Shown: one piece after another, positions 1 to 8,914 of the stretch
Layout: each line of letters begins with the position of its first letter
Position numbering within the stretch: position 1 is the first letter of the stretch
Assembly: GCF_014204325.1 (NCBI RefSeq)
Contig: NZ_JACHKT010000003.1
Coordinates: 1 to 64,000, forward strand
Reading direction: 5' to 3'
Length of the DNA stretch: 64,000 bases
Source of the DNA: Arcicella rosea
GTDB taxonomy: Bacteria > Bacteroidota > Bacteroidia > Cytophagales > Spirosomataceae
Notes under the pieces: model-generated
Seen by the model: only the letters and a program-made list of their open reading frames with translations
What the model was told of the DNA's origin: nothing
The model's database searches: none
Position numbers and translations under genes: made by a program

Positions 1-83
1 AGGCTTTACAAGAAACTTTTCAACTACTTTTAACGCCAGATTTGAGAAATTATCAACAATGTTTAATCATCAGCCCAGTTTAA
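1..83 (+). CDS. 3' end of a gene truncated by the window edge
   Basis: Frame 3 is open from the window edge to a TAA at 81-83 and ends with residues LLTPDLRNYQQCLIISPV, which reads like an ordinary protein C-terminus. A strong rho-independent terminator follows 18 nt later, which supports a real gene ending here. The fragment is too short to name. Confidence 0.45.
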   Translation, partial: ALQETFQLLLTPDLRNYQQCLIISPV

Positions 84-100
84 GGGTTGAGCCAAATATA

Positions 101-137
101 AAAACCACAAGAACTTTAATCCTTGTGGTTTTTTTAC
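101..137 (+). terminator. Rho-independent terminator
   Basis: A perfect 11-bp stem (AAAACCACAAG at 101-111 with CTTGTGGTTTT at 122-132), a 10-nt loop and a T-run to 135. It ends the partial gene at the left edge and separates it from the TPR gene. Confidence 0.9.
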
Positions 138-220
138 ATTTAATACAATCCTTATTAATAAATGGTAATTTCGTATTATTTTCATAATGTATATATAAAT
201 TTCAAAACTACATCCCTGTT

Positions 221-2014
221 ATGGAGAACAAAAAAAACTACTTTGATTTAGGTAAAATTGCCTTTGAAAAAAATGATTTTCATCAAGCTATTGAATGCTT
301 TATTACTGAACTCTTAACTAATGTAAATGACGAAAAAGTATATTATCATTTAGGAATCTCTTATTCAGAAATTAGTGAATATCAAAAAGCTCTTGAAAAT
401 TTGTTGTTGGCAATACAAATTAAATCTGACTTTGTTGAAGCTTGGCACGAATTAGGAACAAACTATCATTTGGGGGGAAATATTGAAAAGGCTATTGAAT
501 GTTTCCAAAAAGCTATTGAAATACAACCAAATTTTGATTTAGCTTGGCTTAATTTAGGAGCTTGTTATAAATTTAATCGTGACTATCCAAGCGCAATCGA
601 ATCTGTACAGAAAGCAGTTAATATCTCTCCTAATTCTGCAATAGGATGGAGTTATTTAGGACATTATCATCATGATATTCAAGAATATTCAAAAGCAATC
701 GAATTTTTTCAGAATGCTTTTTATCTTGATAAAAATCTATCAAGTCTATGGGTTAATTTTGGAATCTGTTTTTTAAAGGTTCACAAATATCAAGATGCAA
801 TAGAGTTTTTAAAAAAAGGGCTAACTGTAGAACCTAATAACGAAACTTTATGGTTTCATATAGGAGCTGCTTATATGAAACTTGAGGAAAAACAAATGGC
901 TTTAAAATTTTATCAAAAAGCTGTTCAAATTAATCCTAAATATATAGATGCTTTGAATGATTTAGGAGTACTTTATCTTACATTAGATAAAAATGATAAA
1001 GCTTTAGAGACATTACAAGTAGCCATTGAAGTTGACCCCAATAATAGTGGAGTTTTGGGTAATTTAGGTAACTGTTATACAAAAATAAAAGAGAACAGAA
1101 AAGCTAAAGATTGTTATACAAAAGCAATTGAAATCAAACCTGATAATGTTTTAGCAAGAGGTAACTTAGCGAAGCTTTTTTATAGATTAGATGATTATTA
1201 TGAAGCTATTTTGTGCTATGAAAAAATTATTGAAATTCAGCCAACTGATATAATAACTTTGCTGTCAATTGGCGAGATATACATGAAATTAAACGATGCT
1301 GAAAACGCATTTGATTATTTTACAAAAGTACTTGAAATCCAACCAAAAAATATTTACGCACTCAATCAAATTGGTTTGTACTATCATTCATGGAATGATT
1401 ATCATAAAGCAGTAGAATTTTTTCAGAAAGCAGTAAATAGTTTTCCCTCTGACATACTTTTTGATGATTTATATATGGAGGTATTTTTGAATTTTAGTGC
1501 CACATTGCTCATGTTAAAAAGATATGACGACTGTATTAAATTTTTAAAAATGGTACTTGAAGTTTTCCCTGATAATTTATCGGCTTTAAAAAATATTAGT
1601 ATTGCCTACGATGAATTGGGGAAGTATTCATCAGCTTTAAAATATTTGAATAAAGCACTTGTTATAGAGAACGATAATCTTGATATTTTACATTGTCTAG
1701 GTACAACATACTTTCAAATGAAAGAATATTCTAACGCACTTATCTATTTTGAAAAAATTATAGTTATTGCTCCTGAATTAGGTAATATTTGGCATAACTT
1801 AGGATTAACTAATTTTAAGTTAAAAAACTACAAATCGGCTTTACATAATTTCAATAAGTCGATTGAATTACAAGTAGAAGTTGAACAATCAGAAGCTATG
1901 ATTAAATACCTATACGATAATTGTAAAAGTAAAAACGGTGAAATTCTTGATAATAAAGAGATTAAAGGTAAGGAAAAAATGAAAGGATGGATTGGCAGGT
2001 TTTTTAGTAAGTAG
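221..2014 (+). CDS. Tetratricopeptide (TPR) repeat protein
   Basis: A 597-aa protein made almost wholly of TPR units of about 34 residues, from about residue 5 to 560. The canonical pattern (W-x2-L/I-G, Y-x3-A, A-I-E-x-x-P) recurs roughly 15 times, for example AIEIQPNFDLAWLNLGACY. TPR solenoids are protein-protein interaction scaffolds. There is no signal peptide, transmembrane segment or catalytic domain, so it is probably cytoplasmic. It resembles the TPR half of O-GlcNAc-transferase-like proteins, but no transferase domain is present. The C-terminal 35 residues are Lys/Glu-rich. It stands alone between a terminator and a convergent gene, so the context gives no clue to the partner. Confidence 0.88.
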   Translation: MENKKNYFDLGKIAFEKNDFHQAIECFITELLTNVNDEKVYYHLGISYSEISEYQKALENLLLAIQIKSDFVEAWHELGTNYHLGGNIEKAIECFQKAIEIQPNFDLAWLNLGACYKFNRDYPSAIESVQKAVNISPNSAIGWSYLGHYHHDIQEYSKAIEFFQNAFYLDKNLSSLWVNFGICFLKVHKYQDAIEFLKKGLTVEPNNETLWFHIGAAYMKLEEKQMALKFYQKAVQINPKYIDALNDLGVLYLTLDKNDKALETLQVAIEVDPNNSGVLGNLGNCYTKIKENRKAKDCYTKAIEIKPDNVLARGNLAKLFYRLDDYYEAILCYEKIIEIQPTDIITLLSIGEIYMKLNDAENAFDYFTKVLEIQPKNIYALNQIGLYYHSWNDYHKAVEFFQKAVNSFPSDILFDDLYMEVFLNFSATLLMLKRYDDCIKFLKMVLEVFPDNLSALKNISIAYDELGKYSSALKYLNKALVIENDNLDILHCLGTTYFQMKEYSNALIYFEKIIVIAPELGNIWHNLGLTNFKLKNYKSALHNFNKSIELQVEVEQSEAMIKYLYDNCKSKNGEILDNKEIKGKEKMKGWIGRFFSK

Positions 2015-2066
2015 CATTTTTTTTAATCTACCCTATTAGAAAAATATAAATATATTTTTCACTATT

Positions 2067-2576
2067 TCATTTACTCAAATCTCTAAAATACCTCAACATT
2101 TGCCCGTAATCCATGCCCATTGCTAGACTTTGAACCGTCATGGCGATGCGTTTAGTTTTTGTTTCAATAGTTTTTGCTGATTCAATCCATTTACTGTAAT
2201 AAAACTGATGACTTTTGGGCATTGCATGAAAAGCTTTTGAGGCGATTGCATCATCTTCTAAGCAAATTAATAGTTCAGGAGAAATCGTTAATTCACTTTT
2301 ATCTTCTTCCAAACTTACTTGTACGCTTGCTCCTTCTGTTTTTCGAATTCCTTTTCGTATTTGTGCATTAATGGGCAAAATAAAGTCGCCCTCACCCATT
2401 GGGATAAGAGCGACCAGCTTTATCAAAAAATCATCTATTTTACCTTTTACTCTAAAACTCACACGAGTATCCGCTTTGATTTGCTGTGCAATATCTACTG
2501 GTACTTCAAAATAAGTCCAACCAGTTTTTTCCCCTTTCTTATCAAACTTTTGAAGTACCGCTGTGAATGTAACCAT
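2067..2576 (-). CDS. DUF1905 / YdeI-OmpD-associated (OmdA) family protein
   Basis: A 169-aa two-part protein. Residues 1 to about 90 match the DUF1905 beta-barrel pattern (a T-G-W-x-Y-F-E-V-P start followed by R-V-x-G-K-I-D). The C-terminal ~65 residues match the helical OmdA region (A-x-x-A-F-x-x-M-P-x-S-H-x-x-Y-x-x-W-I-x-x-A-K-x-x-x-T-K-x-x-R). The fusion is common in Bacteroidota. The second domain is linked in the literature to bacteriocin protection, but the molecular role is unknown. It is convergent with the TPR gene. The spacer beyond its start codon is a word-repeat inverted pair. Confidence 0.8.
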   Translation of the reverse strand: MVTFTAVLQKFDKKGEKTGWTYFEVPVDIAQQIKADTRVSFRVKGKIDDFLIKLVALIPMGEGDFILPINAQIRKGIRKTEGASVQVSLEEDKSELTISPELLICLEDDAIASKAFHAMPKSHQFYYSKWIESAKTIETKTKRIAMTVQSLAMGMDYGQMLRYFRDLSK

Positions 2577-2683
2577 TTTTTTGAGTGATTTTCTATGTGA
2601 TTAGTAATTAGAATTGGCTTTAAATGATATGAAATGTTTATTAAAAAATCTAATCACCAATCACTAATTTCCAATTACACTCT
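2577..2683. repeat. Intergenic inverted word-repeat arms (GTGATTA type)
   Basis: The left arm (about 2583-2618) reads GTGATTA, GTAATTA, GAATTGG. The right arm (about 2645-2680) reads the same words on the other strand (CTAATCACCAATCACTAATT). The spacer is filled from the start codon of the DUF1905 gene to the stop codon of the AsmA gene. Confidence 0.6.
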
Positions 2684-5600
2684 CTACACTGAATCTTTTT
2701 TAGTTGGTTTACTAAATTTGTTGAAAAGCCCATTAATAACACTTTTCTTTTGAGTTTCTAATAGTTTTTTAGCTTTATCAGCAGCTATTTTTTTAATACT
2801 ATCTGCCGTTGCTTTTGCTTTGGCTTCCATGGCTTCTTTGTCTAAAATTTGTGCAGGCAAGGCATCTTTTTTGATATTGAGTTGATCTAATATTTTATCT
2901 TTGTTCTCATTGATTTGTGCCTGTAAAGTAGCTTTTGCAACATCTTTTAAAGAATTGGCAGTACTACTTCCTTTAAAACCAAAAGCTGGATTCTTGAGTG
3001 TTCCTCCCAATTGTAAATCAAATTTTACTCTGTCACTTCCTTGAAGATTTTTACCAGTCCATTTTTGAAATACATTGCCAAAAGCTTCACCAATTTTACC
3101 AGAAGGTACATCCAAGAGTAAATTATAATCCATCGAACCTGTCAAACCATGGCGACCGCTGGCTGTAATTTTATAATCTTCAAATTTAATATCAAAAGGT
3201 TTTACACTAAATGTTCCATCTTTGATTTCAAATTGCATTAATAAATTACTCAATTTAGTTTCTTTCAATTTAGCAATTTTCGTTGTTTCTACCAATTTCT
3301 GAACCAAAGGATTACTTTCTGAAATAGTTGCTTGTAAAACTTTCATCAAGCCATCGCCAGTCAAGGAATTGATTTTTGGCATCATATCTTGTCCTAATTC
3401 TCCACCGATCTGTAATTTAGAAGTAACATTTCCTATTAAATATTGTGCTACTGGCATCAAGGATTTTACGATATTCAAATGTTGATAAGCCTGAGCGATT
3501 TCAATATTTTCAAGGTTTAAGGCGAAGTCAAATAAAGGATGGGCTAAATTGGAAGTATTGTAAGTTCCGCTCGTCGTGAATTTTCCTCCCAAAGATTGAA
3601 AAGCCACGTTTTGCATTTTCACTGCACCATTTCCTACCACTAAAGCACCTTTGATATTCTGCATTTTCATCTGACTATACAGTGCTTCTCCAATGTCCGA
3701 ATCCATCACTAATTCAATATTTTTTGGAATTTCAACTACTTGAAGTGGCTGTGCAGTTCCACCAGCAGTAGTAGTTTTCGGACTATCCGTCATCCACTCA
3801 TTTACGTTGAATTTGTTCGATTTTACATTCATTTTACCTTTTACAGTGCCGTTGTTCAAGGCATAATCCATGTAATTGGTAAATGTTCCATCTGCCACAA
3901 AATCACTTGTTCCTAAGAAACCTTTTGCATTGGTTACTTTGATGGCTGTTGGCGTAAAAGTCATGTCGGCTGAAGTAACTTTTACTCCTTGTGGATATTC
4001 TTTTGAAACAAATTCAAAATTCTGCATCGTTGCTTTTCCAGAAGTAGGCAAACTAGCATAACGTTTTGCCTTCACGTCCGACATTTTTCCTTTGGTTTCT
4101 ATATCTGCATCTATTTTTCCTTTCAAAGTCATGTCAGTCAAAGGATAGATTTTGGTCATTTTTGTTAAATCTATTTTTCCCTTTGCTTTAATATCCCAGT
4201 TGTAATTTTCGAAGTTTTCTATTACACCATTAGCCGTAAAAGGTTCGCCATCTAAAATCATTCTCATTTCAGTAATGGCTAAACGAGTCGAAGCTAAAGC
4301 GGCATTAGTATTTATTAAATTAGCCTTTACATTTAGGTCTTGAATAGGTTGAGGGAATTGGTCAGATTTAATGTATCCATTCACTAAACTCATTACAGCG
4401 TTCACCTGTGGGAAAGATTTTGTCAGTGAATCATAAGTGCCTTTTGCTTTTAAATCCATGCTGTAAAGTCCACGCATTTCTAAGCCTTTCATCGGAAAGA
4501 TTTGCCCTATTTGCTGTAAGTCAACTTTAGCCACAACATCTGCATCCACTTTTGATTTTCCCAAACCTTCTATTAAAGCACGTGCATTGATAGGATTTTT
4601 ACCCAAATTCATGTTGAATTTCTTGATGTTCAATACTGAATTATTCAGGTCGTTTGTGGTATTACTTGCTTTCAAATCAAGGTTAATTCCCGTAACTGCC
4701 GTTGGTAAATCAGGATATTGGAACATGGCATTTTCTACCAATAAATTAAAGGCATAAGTAGGAAATGAAGTAGCATTCATCGTTCCTTTTACAAAACCAT
4801 CAAATTGTACATTTCCATCAGCATCAACATCTTTGAATTTATCAGTATAGATATTTGGGACTAATGAAAGTAAGTTTTTAAAGGTATTTTCTGGCGATGA
4901 ATAAGTAATATCTAAAACAATACTTGAAGTATCGGGCATGGCGACTGAGCCATCAAAATTCAAGGTAAAATCGTTTATTTTCCATGAATTTTTAGCGAAG
5001 GAATACTTGTTTTTACTTTGGTCGATATTGATTTTCATATCAGCAGACAATGTTTTGTCGTGCAAATATTCTGTTCCTCCGTAGTTGATAGAAGCTTTTT
5101 CAACCTGAGTATTGGTCGTCAAATCATAGATTTCAGCACCAATATTTCCTGAACCTTCATGGGTAATATTTTGAAGTAACACAAAAGTGTTTTTCAGTCT
5201 ATCATCATAAGTAATTTGTCCGTTGGTCAATTTCCATGATTCAATTCCGATATTGAAATTACTTTTTGTTTTTGTCTCTTCTTGCTGAACTTGTAGCGAA
5301 TCCGACTTATAAATATCGTAATTGGCAGAGCCATCGGGCAATACTTTAACCAAGATTTTAGGGCTGTCAATTGCAATTGAGTTAATGGCAACTTTATCGC
5401 CAGAAATAATTGATTTTAAGTCGGCAGATAAAGAAAATACCTTCGCTTGTATCAACGTATCACTTGCAAATGGTGAATGTCCAACCACACCAAAGTCTGT
5501 TAAAGAAATGGTTAATGAAGGAAAATGCTTGAAAAAAGATAAATCAAAATCGTTATAGTAAACCTTTGCTTTTACTTTTTTCTGAATTTCCTCATTGACT

Positions 5601-5698
5601 TTTGCTTGAATCGTATCCTTAAAAAAGAAAGGCACTGCAAAAAGAACAACAGCCAATAAAGTAATAATCGAAATTAGAATGATGAATGCTTTTTTCAT
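2684..5698 (-). CDS. AsmA family membrane-anchored protein
   Basis: A 1004-aa protein with one N-terminal transmembrane helix (residues about 4-24) followed by a long beta-rich periplasmic region. It shows AsmA-type features: K-V-Y-Y-N-D-F-D-L-S-F-F near residues 45-56, repeated G-x-G-x-x-x-x-G-x-x strands, and an AsmA-like C-terminal domain with S-G-x-x-G-L-x-G-S-M-D-Y near residue 850. A Lys/Ala-rich, coiled-coil-like tail ends it. AsmA/TamB-type proteins form bridge-like grooves thought to carry phospholipids between the membranes of Gram-negative bacteria, and the length fits. It is probably monocistronic, as both flanking spacers are word-repeat inverted pairs. Confidence 0.87.
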   Translation of the reverse strand: MKKAFIILISIITLLAVVLFAVPFFFKDTIQAKVNEEIQKKVKAKVYYNDFDLSFFKHFPSLTISLTDFGVVGHSPFASDTLIQAKVFSLSADLKSIISGDKVAINSIAIDSPKILVKVLPDGSANYDIYKSDSLQVQQEETKTKSNFNIGIESWKLTNGQITYDDRLKNTFVLLQNITHEGSGNIGAEIYDLTTNTQVEKASINYGGTEYLHDKTLSADMKINIDQSKNKYSFAKNSWKINDFTLNFDGSVAMPDTSSIVLDITYSSPENTFKNLLSLVPNIYTDKFKDVDADGNVQFDGFVKGTMNATSFPTYAFNLLVENAMFQYPDLPTAVTGINLDLKASNTTNDLNNSVLNIKKFNMNLGKNPINARALIEGLGKSKVDADVVAKVDLQQIGQIFPMKGLEMRGLYSMDLKAKGTYDSLTKSFPQVNAVMSLVNGYIKSDQFPQPIQDLNVKANLINTNAALASTRLAITEMRMILDGEPFTANGVIENFENYNWDIKAKGKIDLTKMTKIYPLTDMTLKGKIDADIETKGKMSDVKAKRYASLPTSGKATMQNFEFVSKEYPQGVKVTSADMTFTPTAIKVTNAKGFLGTSDFVADGTFTNYMDYALNNGTVKGKMNVKSNKFNVNEWMTDSPKTTTAGGTAQPLQVVEIPKNIELVMDSDIGEALYSQMKMQNIKGALVVGNGAVKMQNVAFQSLGGKFTTSGTYNTSNLAHPLFDFALNLENIEIAQAYQHLNIVKSLMPVAQYLIGNVTSKLQIGGELGQDMMPKINSLTGDGLMKVLQATISESNPLVQKLVETTKIAKLKETKLSNLLMQFEIKDGTFSVKPFDIKFEDYKITASGRHGLTGSMDYNLLLDVPSGKIGEAFGNVFQKWTGKNLQGSDRVKFDLQLGGTLKNPAFGFKGSSTANSLKDVAKATLQAQINENKDKILDQLNIKKDALPAQILDKEAMEAKAKATADSIKKIAADKAKKLLETQKKSVINGLFNKFSKPTKKDSV

Positions 5699-5927
5699 GG
5701 TTTGGGGAGACTTTAGGATTTTAAGACTAAAAGACTTTAGGATTGACTGTAAGACTTACACTGACTTGAAGACTAGAGGACTTAGGGACTAGAAACATTA
5801 GATTATATAGATTTGAAGACTTTAGTATTAAGTTTCCAAATCCATAGACAAATCCTTAGCCCTTTTAATCATTTGTCCTTAATTTAGTCTTTTAATCTTA
5901 AAGTCTTACAGTCCTAAAGTCTTATCA
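5699..5927. repeat. Intergenic inverted word-repeat arms (8-nt GACTTTAG type)
   Basis: The left arm (about 5703-5792) is a run of octamer-phased words: GACTTTAG, GATTTTAA, GACTAAAA, GACTTTAG, GACTGTAA, GACTAGAG, GACTTAGG. The right arm (about 5850-5925) carries the same words on the opposite strand (CTAAAGTC, TTACAGTC, TTAAAGTC). The arms start at the AsmA start codon and stop at the gmhA stop codon. Confidence 0.7.
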
Positions 5928-6533
5928 TTAAATCACCAACTTTTCAATTAATAAAATCAAAATATGAATTACTTTTATGTGTACTTCTTGGATACGGTCG
6001 GCATAACCGAAATGTGGAACTCTGATTTCTACATCAGCTTGTCCAACTAATTTTCCACCGTCTTTCCCAGTAAGTAACACAATTTTCATGCCTTTGGCTT
6101 TAGCCACTTCGACTGCTTTGATAATATTAGCAGAATTTCCACTTGTAGAAATACCCAACAAAACATCTCCTTTACTTCCTAAACCTTCTACAAAACGAGA
6201 AAAAATATGGTCAAACCCATAATCGTTACTTACGCAAGAAATATGAGAAACATCTGAAATTGCAATGGCAGGCAACGAACGACGGTCGTCACGATAGCGA
6301 CCTGACAACTCTTCTGCAAAGTGCATCGCATCACAGTGGGAACCACCGTTACCACAAGAAATTATTTTGTTCCCAGAACGAATAGCCTCAGCCATTATTT
6401 GGGCAGCAGCTTGAATATCAGCAAGATTTTTTGGATTAGCAATAAAGTTTTGAAGTACTAATTGTGCTTCGTTGAGTTCTTGTGCAATAATATCAATCAC
6501 GAATTTTTCTATGTTTATTTTAATGTCAATCAA
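5928..6533 (-). CDS. gmhA: Phosphoheptose isomerase (D-sedoheptulose-7-phosphate isomerase)
   Basis: A 201-aa SIS-domain protein of normal GmhA length. It converts sedoheptulose 7-phosphate to D-glycero-D-manno-heptose 7-phosphate, the first step to the LPS inner-core heptose. [20 protein letters not shown] (61-80) is the phosphosugar-binding segment. H71, E75, Q182 and H190 match the spacing of the E. coli zinc/active-site set (H61, E65, Q172, H180). The STSGNS sugar-phosphate loop is also present. The second heptose-pathway enzyme is not in this window. The gene stands between word-repeat arms and the terminator of the TPM gene. Confidence 0.93.
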   Translation of the reverse strand: MIDIKINIEKFVIDIIAQELNEAQLVLQNFIANPKNLADIQAAAQIMAEAIRSGNKIISCGNGGSHCDAMHFAEELSGRYRDDRRSLPAIAISDVSHISCVSNDYGFDHIFSRFVEGLGSKGDVLLGISTSGNSANIIKAVEVAKAKGMKIVLLTGKDGGKLVGQADVEIRVPHFGYADRIQEVHIKVIHILILLIEKLVI

Positions 6534-6569
6534 AATTACGAAACATTATTATAAATCTTGTAGCAAGGG

Positions 6570-6604
6570 CTGAAATAGAAAAGGCTTCGCCGAAACGAAG
6601 CCTT
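6570..6604 (-). terminator. Terminator of the lemA-TPM operon
   Basis: A 9-bp perfect stem, AAGGCTTCG (6581-6589) with CGAAGCCTT (6596-6604), and a 6-nt loop. An A-rich tract on its left becomes a U-tract for minus-strand transcripts ending at 6624. Confidence 0.65.
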
Positions 6605-6623
6605 CTTATATTCTTGATTATGC

Positions 6624-7421
6624 TTAGTAATCTCCACCAGCACCACCGCCGCCAAAGTCGCCACCGCCAAAACCACCGAAGTCGAAACCTCCTCCGCCAC
6701 TACTTCCTCCGCCAGAGTGTCCGCCACCAAAACCACCACCAGTGAAAATGATTGGGCCGCCCCAACCGCCACTGTTGAAGCCTCCACCACCACCTCTGCC
6801 ACCACGTTTGTTGATTTTAGAGATAATAAACAATACAATCGCTACCAATATAAAAATGATGAAGAAAAAGCCTAAACCACCACCACCATCATCTTTTTCA
6901 TCTGCTTTGAATTCGCCCGAAGCCCTTTTCATCATTTCGGTTGTGGCTTCATCTAAACCTTGATACCACAAACCCGCTTTGAAATTGGGTGATAACGTTT
7001 TATTAATAATTCTTTTGGCAATGGCATCCGTAATGGTTGCTTCCATGCCACGCCCCGTCACGATTCTGATTTTACGAGTTTCAGTCGCCCATAAAAGTAC
7101 TAAACCATTGTTTTTATCTTTCTGACCAACGCCCCAATCTTTCGCAATTTTCATGGCAAAATCATAAGGGTCAGATTCTCCCGTATTTTTTACAATCACA
7201 ATGGTTAATTGTGTGGAAGTTGAATCGGCATAACCTCTGAGTTTTTGCTCTAAAGATTCTCTTTCTGAACTTGATAAAATACTGACATAATCGTTTACTA
7301 ATCTTTGCGGATTAGGTTTTTCAGGAATAGCCTGAGCATTCAAAGTGAATTGGAACGACAATAGCGAAAAGCTAAAGAGTAGCCCAATTACGTAAATGGA
7401 AAATTTCTTAAACATCTTCAT
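6624..7421 (-). CDS. TPM-domain (YgcG family) membrane-anchored protein
   Basis: A 265-aa protein with a signal peptide (residues 1 to about 31, ending NAQA), a TPM domain (about 36-160, with LVNDYVSILS and the conserved W-G-V-G-Q-K-D-K-N-N-G-L-V-L-L region), one transmembrane helix (about 180-200) and a Gly-rich tail (about 205-265) with GGG and GGF repeats. TPM domains occur in YgcG/thylakoid TLP18.3 proteins and have been linked to photosystem repair in plants and membrane-protein quality control in bacteria. The biochemical role here is uncertain. It is the third gene of a lemA-TPM-TPM set, and the co-occurrence with LemA is widespread. The Gly-rich tail produces overlapping artefact ORFs. 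Confidence 0.87.
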   Translation of the reverse strand: MKMFKKFSIYVIGLLFSFSLLSFQFTLNAQAIPEKPNPQRLVNDYVSILSSSERESLEQKLRGYADSTSTQLTIVIVKNTGESDPYDFAMKIAKDWGVGQKDKNNGLVLLWATETRKIRIVTGRGMEATITDAIAKRIINKTLSPNFKAGLWYQGLDEATTEMMKRASGEFKADEKDDGGGGLGFFFIIFILVAIVLFIISKINKRGGRGGGGGFNSGGWGGPIIFTGGGFGGGHSGGGSSGGGGFDFGGFGGGDFGGGGAGGDY

Positions 7422-7460
7422 AAAAAAATCCCTTCCTTCACAGAAAAGGTTTGGACTTAT

Positions 7461-7895
7461 TTAACCAAACGAAATTTCGTCTGGCAGTTCGTTTGTATCA
7501 TCTGTTTGGTAAGGGAAGTATTGTTTCAACTGTTCGCCTGCCAAATGTATCGCTTTGATAAAGCCTTCGGTGAAAAGTCCTTGTGAGAAATGACTTTTCA
7601 ATAATTCTTTGGTCGATTCCCAAAAATCTTCTGGTACTACTTTATCAATTCCTTTATCGCCAATAACCGCAAATTTGCGGTCTTCAATGGCTAAGTAAAA
7701 AAGTACACCGTTTTGTTGTGCCGTGTTGGTCATGCCAATTTCTTGAAATACTTCTTTGGCTCTATCCAACACATCGGGCTTAGTACAATTCTTTTCAATA
7801 TGCAGTCGAATTTCTCCAGAACTATTCAATTCTGCTGCCTGAATTGCCTTTACAATCTGTGCTTTTTGTGCTTCATTAAAAAAGTGCTGAGGCAT
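7461..7895 (-). CDS. TPM-domain protein, soluble type
   Basis: A 144-aa TPM-domain protein without a signal peptide or membrane helix. The frame is open to 8003, but the 36 extra residues (…SLNHNSLNHSIKK…) are translated intergenic word repeats, so I start at the Met at 7893-7895 (MPQHFFNEAQKAQIVKAI). Family features are S-S-G-E-I-R-L-H-I-E, N-G-V-L-F-Y-L-A-I-E-D-R-K-F-A-V-I-G-D-K-G-I, and a final region rich in acidic residues. It lies 39 bp upstream of the membrane-anchored TPM protein and downstream of lemA in the same direction, so the three probably act together. Confidence 0.86.
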   Translation of the reverse strand: MPQHFFNEAQKAQIVKAIQAAELNSSGEIRLHIEKNCTKPDVLDRAKEVFQEIGMTNTAQQNGVLFYLAIEDRKFAVIGDKGIDKVVPEDFWESTKELLKSHFSQGLFTEGFIKAIHLAGEQLKQYFPYQTDDTNELPDEISFG

Positions 7896-8100
7896 GTCTA
7901 TTGAGTGAATTAGTGAATTAGTGAATTGTGAATTAGTGATTTTTTTATTGTGTGATTTTTTTATTGAGTGATTGAGTGAGTTGTGATTGAGTGATTTTTT
8001 CAATGAATGATTTTATAAATATTAAATTCACAATTCACTAATTGATAACTCACAACTAAAAAAAAATCACTAATTCACTCAATCACTAACTCACTCAATA
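7896..8100. repeat. Intergenic inverted word-repeat arms (GTGAATTA/GTGATTGA type)
   Basis: The left arm (7896-8010) is a chain of 7-8 nt words (GTGAATTA, GTGAATT, GTGATTGA, GTGAGTT, GTGATT plus T-runs). The right arm (8026-8100) carries the same words on the other strand (AATCACTAATTCACTCAATC and similar). The array sits inside the lemA-TPM operon, and translation of one frame gives the false N-terminus of the 7461 ORF. Confidence 0.75.
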
Positions 8101-8147
8101 AAAAAGGCGAAAAGCGAAAATTTATCTTGTTTTCTGCTTTTCGCCTT
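8100..8147 (-). terminator. Hairpin terminator or attenuator behind lemA
   Basis: A 12-bp perfect stem, AAGGCGAAAAGC (8104-8115) with GCTTTTCGCCTT (8136-8147), a 20-nt loop, and six A residues at 8100-8105 that read as U on the minus strand. It lies directly downstream of lemA, so it may end or attenuate transcription before the TPM genes. Confidence 0.65.
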
Positions 8148-8166
8148 GTGCGATTTCATCGAAAAA

Positions 8167-8754
8167 CTATTTTCCAAAATCAACCGATGGAGCTTTTGAT
8201 GCACCAGCGTCGGCTTCGAAATAGCCTTTGGTTGTAAATCCAGAGAAGCCAGCAATTAAACTGTTCGGGAAAGTAACAATTTTGTTGTTATAACCTTTAA
8301 CAGTATCATTGAAACGGTCACGCTCTTCTTTGATACGGTTTTCAGTTCCTTCTAATTGCGACTGTAATTCCGAGAAACTCTCAGTAGCTTTCAATTGTGG
8401 ATAACTTTCTGCAACAACCATCAAACGTGATAATGAGCCACTTAACTGACTTTGTGCCGCTTGATATTTCTGCATATTTTCAGGCGTTAAATCCTTAGCA
8501 TCTAATTTGATTTGACTTGCACTTGCACGTGCATTGATTACATCGGTCAGCGTACTTTTTTCAAAGTTAGCTACTCCTTGTACCGTTTTTACTAAATTTG
8601 GAATCAAATCTGCACGACGTTGATAAGCAGTTTGTACTTTCGCCCAAGATGCTTCAACCTCTTGATTTTCGGTTGCCATGCCGTTTCTGACACCAATACC
8701 CCAGAATAACAATAATGCGGCAACACCTAATCCAATAAGAAGTCCTTTTGACAT
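8167..8754 (-). CDS. lemA: LemA family protein
   Basis: A 195-aa protein with an N-terminal membrane anchor (residues 4-22) and a long helical LemA domain. Signature stretches are E-V-E-A-S-W-A-K-V-Q-T-A-Y-Q-R-R-A-D-L-I-P-N-L-V-K-T-V, the A-x-S-Q-L-S-G-S-L-S-R-L block, and S-L-I-A-G-F-x-G-F near the C-terminus. LemA proteins are extracytoplasmic four-helix proteins of unsettled function, frequently encoded next to TPM proteins as here. A TACCTTTG motif 37 nt upstream is a plausible promoter for the operon. Confidence 0.92.
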   Translation of the reverse strand: MSKGLLIGLGVAALLLFWGIGVRNGMATENQEVEASWAKVQTAYQRRADLIPNLVKTVQGVANFEKSTLTDVINARASASQIKLDAKDLTPENMQKYQAAQSQLSGSLSRLMVVAESYPQLKATESFSELQSQLEGTENRIKEERDRFNDTVKGYNNKIVTFPNSLIAGFSGFTTKGYFEADAGASKAPSVDFGK

Positions 8755-8790
8755 AGTTTTAATTATTTAATGTGAATATGTGAAGTAATA

Positions 8791-8798
8791 CAAAGGTA
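8791..8798 (-). promoter_or_regulatory. Candidate -7 promoter element of lemA operon
   Basis: TACCTTTG on the minus strand matches the Bacteroidota sigma-ABfr TAnnTTTG consensus, 37 nt before the lemA start. No good -33 TTG lies at the ideal distance, so confidence is modest. Confidence 0.4.
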
Positions 8799-8914
8799 AA
8801 ATAATTATACCACTCTGTAAAACTGTTTCAAATGTAGATGTTTTTTCAACGCTTACACTACTTCTATGCTGAATATTTGTTTTTTGATTTTGAACGGTCA
8901 AAAACTCTTTTCAG

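Noticed and set aside
6536-6838. 100-codon frame overlapping the TPM gene end
   Set aside because: Shadow of the Gly-rich repeats of the TPM protein (Val/Ala repeats in the shifted frame).
7896-8100. CRISPR-like look of regularly spaced short repeats
   Set aside because: Words are 7-8 nt, contiguous and inverted between arms; there are no 20-40 nt repeats with unique spacers and no cas genes.
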